Of a DNA stretch of 64,000 bases, positions 40,759 to 48,835 are shown piece by piece (position 1 is the stretch's first letter; each line of letters starts with the position of its first letter). Origin of the DNA: Aldehydirespirator sp965220645. GTDB taxonomy: Bacteria > Actinomycetota > Acidimicrobiia > Acidimicrobiales > Aldehydirespiratoraceae. The position numbers were made by a program, and so were the translations under genes. The DNA lies in assembly GCA_965220645.1 (NCBI GenBank), contig OZ244836.1, forward strand, positions 3,100,001 to 3,164,000, written 5' to 3'. The notes under the pieces are model-generated. The model worked only from the letters and a program-made list of their open reading frames with translations, searched no databases and was not told the origin of the DNA.

Positions 40759-43332
40759 ATGCTCCGCCTGGCCCTCAAGTCAGTGCTAGCGAACAAGATC
40801 CGCTTCGCCTTCACCGCTATCGCCATCGTTGTGGGCGTGGCCTTCGTGACGGCCGCCTTCGTAACGGCCGACTCCCTGCGCTCCACCTTCGACGACCTCG
40901 CCACCGACATCAACACCGGCACCGACTTCACGGTGCGAGGCGAGCTGCCCTTCGGCGAGATCACCGACTCCATCGCGCCGTCAGTGCCCGACAGCCTCGT
41001 GGACGACATTCTCGCCGTGGACGGGGTGTCCGCCGCCGAGGGCGGGTTCTTCGTGGACGGCGTCATTCCCGTGGACGGGTCCGGTGAGACCCCCACTACC
41101 TTCGGAGGGCCCATCGCGGGCAGCAACTGGACAGCGGACGAGACGCTCTCGCAGTACTTCCTCATCACCGGCGAGAGGCCACGGGGGCTGTCGGAATTCG
41201 CCATCGATGTCGGTACTTTCGCCGACTACGACTTCGAACTGGGCCGCGATTACCAGGTGGTCACCCCCACCGGCCCGCGCACCTTCACCCTCACCGGCAC
41301 GATCCAGTTCGGCTTCCCCGACAACGCCGGGATCGGCGCGACGTTCTCGGTGTTCGATACGGCCACCGCCCAGAAGGTGCTCGGCTTCCCGGGCGAGTTC
41401 AACCAGATCTCGGTTCAGGCCGAGCCGGATGCTGACATAGAGGCGGTGCGGGCCCGCATCGAGGCGGTGCTGCCGGCCGGGGTGGAGGCGATCACCTCCG
41501 AGGAGGCCACCGAGGAGTTCGGCGACGCGTTCGAGTCCTTCATCGGGCCGTTCCAGACGATCCTGCTGTCGTTCGCCTTCGTCGTGCTGTTCGTCAGCAC
41601 CTTCATCATCTCCAACACCTTCAACATCGTGCTCGGACAGCGGGTGCGAGAGCTGTCGCTGCTGCGCGCCGTCGGGGCCACGCCCCGGCAGGTGCGGCGA
41701 TCGGTGCTGACCGAGTCGGTCATCATCGGCGCGGTGGCCACCGTCGCGGGCCTCGGGCTGGGAATGCTCGGAGCCATTGGGATCCGGGCACTGTTCTCGG
41801 CGTTCGGCGGATCGCTGCCCGACGGTCCGCTGCCGCTGAACCCTCGCACGGTGGCCTGGGCGGCCGCGGTTGGGATCGGCTTCACCGTCATCGCGTCGCT
41901 GGTCCCGGCCATCAAGGCGTCGCGGCTGTCGCCGGTGGCTGGTCTGCGCGACGACTCCGGCGCCGATGCCGGGCACCGCCGCATTTGGCGACCCCTCGTG
42001 GGCGGCGCTTTCGCCGTCGTGGGACTGGTGCTCACCTGGCGAGGGCTGTTCGCCGACTTCGACAGCACCACGGTGCAGCTCCTGTCGCTGGCCGCCGGGG
42101 GTGCGGTCGTGTTCGTGGCGGTGGCCGTGCTCAGCCCGCTGATCGCGGGACCGGTGGTGTCCGCGCTCGCCAGCCCACTCCAGCGGATCTTCGGCACGGC
42201 CGGGCGGCTCGCCCGCGAGAACGCGGCCCGCAGCCCCAGACGCACCGCGGCCACAGCGGTAGCCCTAACGGTGGGCTTGGCGCTAGTGGCGATGGTGTCG
42301 GTGGTGGGCCAATCCCTCAAGGACACTTTCGTCGAGAGCCTCAGCAGCGCAGTGGAAGCCGACTACGTGATCACCGTCGACAGCAACGCCGGCCTACCCA
42401 AGACGCTGGCCGAGGATCTGCGTTCGGCCGGCGTCGGCTCCGTGGTCGGTTTCGACTCCGACCGGGTGGAGATTTACAGCGACGTCGCCCCCGACCGGAT
42501 CGACGAGACCCGAATCACGGCCACCGACCTGACCCGCATCGAGGACGTGGCCAATCTGGGAGTGACGGACGGCTCGCTGAGCGGCCTCGATCCCGCCACG
42601 GGACTGCTCGTGCACGCCGAGACTGCTCAAGACTGGGGCCTGACGGCGGGCGATGAGGTCGAGCTCGCCTTCGTGAGCGGTGACCGGGTCGCCGTCACGG
42701 TTGCCGCCGTCTTCTCCCAGACTCAGGCGCCCTTCTGGGGTCCGTGGCTGATCGACCAGTCGCTGCACGACCGGGTGTCCACGTCGGCCGCCGACGACTG
42801 GGTCGCGGTCAGAGCGGCCGCCGGCGAGCCCGCGGAGGCCAAGGCGCTGCTCGACGAGGTGCTCGCCGCCTACCCTCAGGCGAACCTCGAGAACCGGCAG
42901 CAGTTCCAGGAGACCGCTGAGTCGAACCTCGACATTGTGCTGGCGATGGTGAACGTCTTCCTGCTGTTCGCGCTGTTCATCGCCCTGGTCGGCATCGTCA
43001 ACACGCTGACGCTGTCGGTGTTCGAACGCACCCGGGAGATCGGACTGCTGAGGGCCGTGGGCATGACCCGGCGCCAGCTGAGACGCATGATCCGCTGGGA
43101 GGCGGTGGCGATCGCCCTGTATGGCGCGCTCGTCGGGGTGGTGCTCGGCCTGGCCTTCGGAGTGGCCACCGCGGTGGCGATCCCCGACGGAATCATCAGC
43201 CGGGTATCGGTGCCATCAGGACAGATAGTGCTGCTCGTGTTGCTGGCCATGGTCTTCGGCCTGCTCGCAGCCGTGTTTCCCTCCTACCGGGCGGGCCGCA
43301 TGAACGTGCTCGACGCCATCGCAAGCGACTGA
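40759..43332 (+). CDS. FtsX-type ABC permease 1
   Basis: 857 residues. Architecture: TM1 (FAFTAIAIVVGVAFVTAAFV), about 190-residue extracytoplasmic MacB-like domain, three TMs with the FtsX motif LGQRVRELSLLRAVGATPRQVRRSVLTES, a middle linker with further TMs, a second extracytoplasmic domain, and a second FtsX unit with VFERTREIGLLRAVGMTRRQLRRMI. This two-unit arrangement of about 850 residues is typical of actinobacterial MacB-like permeases. Follows the ATPase by 43 bases. Confidence 0.9.
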   Translation: MLRLALKSVLANKIRFAFTAIAIVVGVAFVTAAFVTADSLRSTFDDLATDINTGTDFTVRGELPFGEITDSIAPSVPDSLVDDILAVDGVSAAEGGFFVDGVIPVDGSGETPTTFGGPIAGSNWTADETLSQYFLITGERPRGLSEFAIDVGTFADYDFELGRDYQVVTPTGPRTFTLTGTIQFGFPDNAGIGATFSVFDTATAQKVLGFPGEFNQISVQAEPDADIEAVRARIEAVLPAGVEAITSEEATEEFGDAFESFIGPFQTILLSFAFVVLFVSTFIISNTFNIVLGQRVRELSLLRAVGATPRQVRRSVLTESVIIGAVATVAGLGLGMLGAIGIRALFSAFGGSLPDGPLPLNPRTVAWAAAVGIGFTVIASLVPAIKASRLSPVAGLRDDSGADAGHRRIWRPLVGGAFAVVGLVLTWRGLFADFDSTTVQLLSLAAGGAVVFVAVAVLSPLIAGPVVSALASPLQRIFGTAGRLARENAARSPRRTAATAVALTVGLALVAMVSVVGQSLKDTFVESLSSAVEADYVITVDSNAGLPKTLAEDLRSAGVGSVVGFDSDRVEIYSDVAPDRIDETRITATDLTRIEDVANLGVTDGSLSGLDPATGLLVHAETAQDWGLTAGDEVELAFVSGDRVAVTVAAVFSQTQAPFWGPWLIDQSLHDRVSTSAADDWVAVRAAAGEPAEAKALLDEVLAAYPQANLENRQQFQETAESNLDIVLAMVNVFLLFALFIALVGIVNTLTLSVFERTREIGLLRAVGMTRRQLRRMIRWEAVAIALYGALVGVVLGLAFGVATAVAIPDGIISRVSVPSGQIVLLVLLAMVFGLLAAVFPSYRAGRMNVLDAIASD

Positions 43333-43357
43333 CGGTCAGCAGGCGAGGGCACAGCAC

Positions 43358-45937
43358 ATGTTCAAGCTCGCCCTTCGCAGCCTGATCGACAAGAAGCTCC
43401 GCTTCGCGCTCACCACCCTGGTGGTGGTGATCGGCGTGATGTTCGTGGTCGGCTCGTTCACGCTCACCGACAGCCTGCGGTCCACATTCGCCGGGCTCGC
43501 CCAAGACATCGCCAAGGGCGCCGACCTCACGGTGCGGGTGGACCAGGACTTCGGCGGCGACTTCGACCGGGCGACCGTGCCGGAGGCGGTGGCCGAGCAG
43601 GTAGCCGGCGTCGATGGGGTGGGCCGGGTGCGGCCTGAGGTGGCCGCCATCAACGTGTTCATCGTCGACGGCGACGGCGAACCCATCAGGCCTCCGGGTC
43701 CGCCGGCGCTGGGTTTCAGCTTCAGCCCGACGTTCTTCACAACTGAGGGCAGACAGCCGGCCGCGCCGGGCGAGTTCGCGGCCGACGCCGCGACCGCGGC
43801 CAACAACGGGCTGCGCATCGGCGAGACCTACGAGATCAACGGCCCGCTCTACGTCGAGCCCTTCGAGCTCGTCGGCGTGTTCAACTTCGGGGCGCCGGAC
43901 TCCCACACCAGCCTGGGCCAGACGATGGCCGCCTTCGAGTTGGATGAGGCCCAGCGCTTCTTCGGCATGGAGGACGGCTTCCAGGCGATCAGTGTGCTGG
44001 TGTCGGCCGGCTCCGAGATTGCGGAGGTGCAAGCCCGCCTTGCAGCCGAGCTGGGCGACGGTTACAGCGTGGTCACCGCGGAGGTCGACGCCGCAGAGCA
44101 GGAAGAGGACTTCAACCAGGTCATCGACATCTTCAGCACGATCCTGCTGGTGTTCGCGTTCATCGCCGTGTTCGTGGCGGCCTTCATCATCAACAACACG
44201 TTCCAGATCATCATCGGCCAGCGGGTGCGCGAGATCGGGCTGTGGCGGGCCATCGGCGCAACCCCCAGACAGGTGAGCTGGTCGGTGATCACCGAGTCGG
44301 CCATCGTGGGCGTGGTCAGCACGGTCATGGGGATCGGGCTGGGCCTGGTGCTCGCGCTGGTGTTGCGTGCCATTCTGGAACTGGTCGGCTTCCCCCTTCC
44401 GCCGGGGCCGCTGACGCTGCAGCTGCGCACCGTCCTGCTAGCGGTGGTCGTGGGCCTGGGGGTGACGATGGTCTCGTCGGTGGCGCCTGCGATAAGGGCC
44501 CGCCGGATCTCCCCGGTGGCCGCGCTGACCCATGACTTCCGGCTGGGCGCCACCGGCCTGCGCCGCCGCCTGATCGCGGGCGGAGCGGTGTTCGCGGCGG
44601 GCGTCGTCGCGCTGGCTGCGGGCATGACGGCCGGGCTGGCCACCACCCCGACGTTCGCCCTGCTGGGAGCCGGGGCCGCATTCGCCTTCGTGGGGATAAA
44701 CATCGTGAGTCCGGCGTTCGCCCGGCCGGCGGCGTCGCTGCTGGGCCGCCCGGTGAGAGCGCTGTTCGGGGTGCCGGGCCGGCTGGGCCGCGACAACGCA
44801 TCCCGGAACCCTCGCCGTACTGCCTCAACCGCCGGTGCTCTCCTGATCGGACTCGCCCTGATGGGGCTGGCCGCGGTGGTAGGCGAGTCGCTGAAGAAGA
44901 CGTTCGTCAACATCATCGAGAACGCGGCGGAGGCCGACTACTACATCCAGTCGGCCTCCACGGGCTTCGGTCCCCCACCTGGCTTCCCGGCGCGGGTGGC
45001 CGACGAGATCGAGGCGCTGGATGAGATCGAGAGCGTGATGCGGGCCCAGTTCGCGTTCAGCGGGCTGAGCGTCGACGGGGAGCCGCGAGACATCGTGGCC
45101 GTCGACATGGCCCTGGCCGACAGCCACTTCGACAGCCAGGTGAGCTCGGGCAACATGGCCGCCGGGGGTCCCCTCACCTCTCTGGCCCTGCACAGCGACT
45201 CGGCCACCTCCCTGGGCGTCGTCGTCGGCGACACCGTCGAGGCCACCTTCCCCGACAACCAGACCGAGACCCTGACGGTGGTGGCGGTGTACGAGGATGC
45301 TGCCATCTACGGCAACTGGCTGATCGACGGCGCTCTATGGGACCGCCATTTCAACCGCAACGACCTCGCCTTCGCCAGTGCCCGCATCGCCGGCCTGTCA
45401 GACGCGGCCGACGAGGCCCACCAGGCCGCGCTGCTGGCGAGCAGCCGGGCTGCTATCGACGATGTGATCGACCGCTATCCCACCGTGAAGGTCGAGAACC
45501 AGGCCGAGTTCCGCCAGACCCAGGAGTCCCAGATCACCAGTTTCATCAGGGTGATCCAAGTGCTGATCGGCCTGTCGTTCTTCATCGCACTGATCGGCAT
45601 CATCAACACCTTGAGCCTGTCGGTGTTCGAGCGCACCCGCGAGATAGGCCTGCTGCGCTCGGTGGGCATGACCCGCCAACAGTTGCGGCGCTCGATCTAC
45701 TGGGAGGCGCTGATCGTTGCCGTCTTCGGTGGGCTGCTCGGGATAACGATCGGCGCGGTGTTCGGCGTGGCCACCACGCTGGCGCTGCCCGAGTCGTTCG
45801 TGCAGACGTTGGCCGTGCCGTGGCTGAATCTCGTGTTCTTCGTGGCAATCTCGGCCGTCGCGGGGCTGCTGGCCGCCATCCTTCCTGCGGTGCGGGCCGG
45901 GCGCATGAACATCCTCGACGCCATAGCCCACGAGTAG
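43358..45937 (+). CDS. FtsX-type ABC permease 2
   Basis: 859 residues, co-linear with permease 1 and clearly a tandem paralogue: same start (KLALRSLIDKKLRFALTTLVVVIGVMFVVG), paired FtsX units (IGQRVREIGLWRAIGATPRQVSWSVITES and VFERTREIGLLRSVGMTRQQLRRSI), and similar C-terminal GRMNILDAIAHE. Permease 1 ends GRMNVLDAIASD. The two may form a heterodimer with the upstream ATPase. Its 3' end converges with the DegT-family gene. Confidence 0.9.
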   Translation: MFKLALRSLIDKKLRFALTTLVVVIGVMFVVGSFTLTDSLRSTFAGLAQDIAKGADLTVRVDQDFGGDFDRATVPEAVAEQVAGVDGVGRVRPEVAAINVFIVDGDGEPIRPPGPPALGFSFSPTFFTTEGRQPAAPGEFAADAATAANNGLRIGETYEINGPLYVEPFELVGVFNFGAPDSHTSLGQTMAAFELDEAQRFFGMEDGFQAISVLVSAGSEIAEVQARLAAELGDGYSVVTAEVDAAEQEEDFNQVIDIFSTILLVFAFIAVFVAAFIINNTFQIIIGQRVREIGLWRAIGATPRQVSWSVITESAIVGVVSTVMGIGLGLVLALVLRAILELVGFPLPPGPLTLQLRTVLLAVVVGLGVTMVSSVAPAIRARRISPVAALTHDFRLGATGLRRRLIAGGAVFAAGVVALAAGMTAGLATTPTFALLGAGAAFAFVGINIVSPAFARPAASLLGRPVRALFGVPGRLGRDNASRNPRRTASTAGALLIGLALMGLAAVVGESLKKTFVNIIENAAEADYYIQSASTGFGPPPGFPARVADEIEALDEIESVMRAQFAFSGLSVDGEPRDIVAVDMALADSHFDSQVSSGNMAAGGPLTSLALHSDSATSLGVVVGDTVEATFPDNQTETLTVVAVYEDAAIYGNWLIDGALWDRHFNRNDLAFASARIAGLSDAADEAHQAALLASSRAAIDDVIDRYPTVKVENQAEFRQTQESQITSFIRVIQVLIGLSFFIALIGIINTLSLSVFERTREIGLLRSVGMTRQQLRRSIYWEALIVAVFGGLLGITIGAVFGVATTLALPESFVQTLAVPWLNLVFFVAISAVAGLLAAILPAVRAGRMNILDAIAHE

Positions 45938-45969
45938 GGCCAGGCTCGCCTCGGGCCGGAGCGGTATCT

Positions 45970-47169
45970 CTAGGAGTAGCGGTCGAACAGGGCGTCTAGC
46001 TGCTCGCAGATGTAGTCCATGTGCTCCGGGCCGAGGCCGTGGTGGATGGGCAGCGACAGCGAGCGGTCCATCACCCGGTCGCAGTTGAGCAGGCCGCCGG
46101 CCGGGGCCCGGTGCTCGATGGCCGCGAAGCCGGGCTGGCGCAGGATGTTGCCGGTCCACACCATGCGGGTCGACACGCCCCGCGACGCCAGGAACTCCTG
46201 GGCCTGAGCGCGGTCGAATGGCGCGTCCGGCTTGATCTCGAAGCAGAACCGCATCCAGGTGGTGTCGGTCTCTGGAGTGGTGCGGCCCGGCGTCACGCCC
46301 CCGCGGCCGGCCATGAAGTCGTCGAGGCGGCGCCAGTTGGCTCTGCGACGGGCGTTGAACCCCTCCAGCTTGTCGAGCTGCACCAGCCCGTAAGCCGCGC
46401 TGAGCTCGTTGGGCTCGAAGTTGTACCCGATCGAGTCGAACACGAACACCAGGTCGTAGGGGGTGCCGTCGGCCAGGGCCGAGAACCGGTCGGTGCGGCC
46501 CCGACGCGACCCGTACAGGTACGACTCGCTGCGCCGACCCCACCGGCGAAGCCCCAGGGCCAGGTCGTAGGCGTCAGGATCGTCGATTCCCACCAGCCCC
46601 CCGGTGCCGCCCGCGGTCATGGCGTGGGAGCGGGCGAAGCTGGTGACGCCGATGTGGCTGCGCTCGCCGGTGCGGCGGCCCCGCTGGTAGCTGTCGAGCA
46701 CATCGCAGGAGTCCTCCACCACGGCCAGCCCGTGCGCGTCGGCCAGAGCCCGCAGCCGGTCCCAGTCGGGGCAGTTGCCGCACAGGTTGGGCACCAGGAT
46801 CGCCCTGGTGCGCGGGCCGATCGTGTCCTCAACTGCCTCTGCGTCGATCTGGTATGTGTCGGCGGTGATGTCCACGAATACCGGCACGAGCCCGGACTGG
46901 GCCATAGGCGCTATGTCGGTCGAGAACGTCAGTGGCGACGTGATGATCTCGTCGCCGGGCTCCAGGCCCAGCAGGTCGATAGCGATGCGCAAGGCCGACG
47001 AGCCCGAATTGACCATGAGCCCGAACCGCTTGGACAGTTTGGCCGCGACCCGCGCCTCCACGGCCAGAGTCGCCTCGCCGATCTCCAGCTTCGGGTTGTC
47101 CCGCATCACGGCGGCGACCGCCTCGATCTCACGCTCGTCGTGCACGGCTCCCGCGGGCGGCAGTTCCAT
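45970..47169 (-). CDS. DegT/DnrJ/EryC1-fold enzyme, ColD/RfbH-like (His replaces PLP Lys)
   Basis: 399 residues, ATG at 47169 preceded by GGGAGGAG. Fold type I PLP enzyme: VNSGSSALRIAIDLLGL, GDEIITSPLTFSTDIAPM, VPVFVDITADTYQID, VVEDSCDVLDS and YNFEPNELSAAYGLVQLDKL. Where sugar aminotransferases have the Schiff-base Lys, the segment VTSFARSHAMTAGG has His182. This, and overall similarity, points to the 3-dehydratase subgroup (RfbH/E1 or ColD), which removes the C3 hydroxyl of nucleotide sugars. The RfbH [2Fe-2S] cysteine cluster is absent, closer to ColD. No other sugar-nucleotide gene is adjacent. Confidence 0.75.
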   Translation of the reverse strand: MELPPAGAVHDEREIEAVAAVMRDNPKLEIGEATLAVEARVAAKLSKRFGLMVNSGSSALRIAIDLLGLEPGDEIITSPLTFSTDIAPMAQSGLVPVFVDITADTYQIDAEAVEDTIGPRTRAILVPNLCGNCPDWDRLRALADAHGLAVVEDSCDVLDSYQRGRRTGERSHIGVTSFARSHAMTAGGTGGLVGIDDPDAYDLALGLRRWGRRSESYLYGSRRGRTDRFSALADGTPYDLVFVFDSIGYNFEPNELSAAYGLVQLDKLEGFNARRRANWRRLDDFMAGRGGVTPGRTTPETDTTWMRFCFEIKPDAPFDRAQAQEFLASRGVSTRMVWTGNILRQPGFAAIEHRAPAGGLLNCDRVMDRSLSLPIHHGLGPEHMDYICEQLDALFDRYS

Positions 47170-47244
47170 GGTGCGGCTCCTCCCAGGAATTCGACGCTCA
47201 CCGGGCGCTGGTCAGGCTAAGAACGTTCGCCGGTAGGAACAAGC

Positions 47245-47292
47245 CCGTCGCGTCGGGGCGGAGTGTCTCCCGCTCTTGTTCGCTGCGCTCAC
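47245..47292 (+). repeat. Dispersed inverted-repeat element, copy F, left part
   Basis: CCCGTCGCGTCGGGGCGGAG leads into the core CCCGCTCTTGTTCGCTGCGC then TCAC, interrupted by the IS110 element. The remainder resumes at 48748. Confidence 0.85.
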
Positions 47293-47510
47293 TGGTGCAC
47301 CATTGTTGTGTCGGCGGCTGTGAGGCTGTCGATGCACCCCTGGTGTCTGCTGGGCCATCGCCTGCTGCGCTTGTGGCTTGACCGCCTCCGTGAGTGTTGC
47401 GAGGCCCGGTGGCCCAGGGCGTGGCGACTGGCGATAGGGCTGAGCGCCGCAGAGCGCCGATCAGTGAGCATCCAGTGGACACGCCCTGAGACCATCGGGT
47501 GCTTCCCAAC
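47293..47510 (+). ncRNA. Predicted IS110 bridge RNA with readable guides
   Basis: A 5' stem GGTGCA/TGCACC (47294-47299, 47333-47338) precedes two loops. Loop 1 is closed by GGGCC-A-TCGC/GCGA-GGCCC (47352-47361, 47399-47407) and holds GCTGCGCT (47364-47371), identical to the left target, and CCGTGAG (47388-47394), complementary to the right target CTCACGG. Loop 2 is closed by GGCGTG...ACTGG/CCAGT...CACGCC (47418-47431, 47472-47485) and holds ATAGGGCT (47434-47441), identical to the right end of the element, and CAGTGAG (47462-47468), complementary to CTCACTG at the left end. Order matches IS621: left target, right target, left donor, right donor. Ends of the RNA are approximate. Confidence 0.85.
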
Positions 47511-47531
47511 TGTTACAGCTAGGAGGCTGAG

Positions 47532-48737
47532 ATGGATCATATTGGTGAGCGGTTCGCTGGTGTGGACTGGGCGACGGATGCCCATGCGGTGTGCGTGGTG
47601 GACGCTGCGGGCGCGGTGCTCGCCGAGTTCGACGTCGAGCACACCGCAGCCGGGCTGGCCGAGCTGTGCCGGCGCCTGGATGCGGCGTCGGTGCGGCGGG
47701 TCGCGATCGAGCGGCCCGACGGGCCGGTGGTCGAGGAGCTGCTCGCCGGCGGCTTCGAGGTCGTTGTGGTCTCCAGCCGGGCGGTCAAGGCGCTGCGGGT
47801 GCGCTATGGCGCCGCGGGCAACAAATGCGACCGCGGCGACGCCTACGTGCTGGGGGACTGCCTGCGCACCGACGGGCACCGCTGGGCGGCTCTGGAGCCG
47901 GACTCGCCGGCCACGGTCTCCTTGCGGGCCCACGTCCGCACCCGCAAGGACCTCGTCACAGCACGCGTCGCGGCCGCCAACCAGCTGCGGGCCCACCTGC
48001 GGGTCACCTTCCCCGCCGCGGTGGGGCTGTTCAGCCGCATCGACAGCGCGATCTCGCTGCGGTTCCTGCAGCGGTTCCCGTCTGTGGCCCGCGCCCGGTG
48101 GCTCTCTCCCAAGCGCCTCTCGGCGTGGCTGGGAGCCAACCACTACAGCGGCCGCAACAGCGCCGAGGAGCTCCACAGGCGCCTCACCGCCGCAGCACCA
48201 GGCATCGACGGCGAAGACCACAGCAGCGTCACGCTGGCATACGTCGCGGTCCTCGAGACCATCGGGGCCCAGATCAGCGAACTCGGCAGCCGCATCGCGG
48301 AACTGCTCGACGCCCACCCCGACGGCCCGATCTTCAAGTCCCTGCCCAGAGCAGGAACCATCCGAGCCGCCACCCTGCTCGCGGAGATCGGCGACTGCCG
48401 AGCCAGATTCCCCGACCCCGAATCCCTCGCAGCCCTCGCCGGAGTCACACCCTCCACCCGATCCTCGGGACGCCACCGCAGCGTCGCCTTCAGATGGGCC
48501 TGCGACAAACGCCTGCGCGACGCCCTCTGCGACTTCGCCGGCGACAGCCGACACGCCAACGCCTGGGCCCAGCACCGCTACCAACAACTCCGAGCCGACG
48601 GCAAACGCCACCCCCACGCCGAACGCATCCTCGCCCGAAGCTGGACCCACATCATCTGGCGAATCTGGCAAGACCACACCCCCTACGACCCCACCCGACA
48701 CCGAGCCCACCAACACCTCTGCCCCAACCCAGGTTGA
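47532..48737 (+). CDS. IS110 family transposase (bridge-RNA recombinase)
   Basis: 401 residues from ATG at 47532 with AGGAGG upstream. RuvC-like DEDD residues are readable: D12 (FAGVDWA), E60 (RRVAIERPDG), D100 and D103 (KCDRGDAY). The C-terminal Tnp part begins LPRAGTIRAATLLAEIGD and contains RSSGRHRS with the candidate catalytic Ser at 311/312, followed by RWACDKRLRDAL. The gene is intact, with no stop or frameshift, so the element may be active. Confidence 0.95.
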   Translation: MDHIGERFAGVDWATDAHAVCVVDAAGAVLAEFDVEHTAAGLAELCRRLDAASVRRVAIERPDGPVVEELLAGGFEVVVVSSRAVKALRVRYGAAGNKCDRGDAYVLGDCLRTDGHRWAALEPDSPATVSLRAHVRTRKDLVTARVAAANQLRAHLRVTFPAAVGLFSRIDSAISLRFLQRFPSVARARWLSPKRLSAWLGANHYSGRNSAEELHRRLTAAAPGIDGEDHSSVTLAYVAVLETIGAQISELGSRIAELLDAHPDGPIFKSLPRAGTIRAATLLAEIGDCRARFPDPESLAALAGVTPSTRSSGRHRSVAFRWACDKRLRDALCDFAGDSRHANAWAQHRYQQLRADGKRHPHAERILARSWTHIIWRIWQDHTPYDPTRHRAHQHLCPNPG

Positions 48738-48747
48738 CATAGGGCTA

Positions 48748-48818
48748 CTCACGGGCCGCTCGGGCCACGGCCTCGCCCGTATGGACCGAGTTCGCTCGCC
48801 TACTCGCTCGGCCTCCAG
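48748..48818 (+). repeat. Dispersed inverted-repeat element, copy F, right part
   Basis: CTCACGGGCCGCTCGGGCCA continues the element past the IS, through CCTCGCCCGTATGGACCGAG (shared with copy B) to the right end CTCGCTCGGCCTCCAGG. Together with 47245-47292 it restores a near-complete copy. Confidence 0.85.
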
Positions 48819-48835
48819 GGGCCGCGCCGCGCGAC

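Larger units (their letters stand above)
47290..48749 (+). mobile_element. IS110-group insertion sequence
   Basis: About 1,460 bases inserted into a copy of the dispersed repeat. CTCAC is present on both flanks (47288-47292 and 48748-48752); taking CT as the exchanged core, as in IS621, the element runs from 47290 to 48749. It has no terminal inverted repeats. Layout is a 240-base noncoding left end encoding a structured RNA, then the DEDD transposase, the IS110-group arrangement. The interrupted target can be reconstructed precisely as GCTGCGCTCACGGGCC by comparison with intact copies at 13102, 17224 and 18300. Confidence 0.9.

Noticed and set aside
48750..48835. A second small gene right of the IS
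   Set aside because: The stretch is the right half of the interrupted dispersed repeat.
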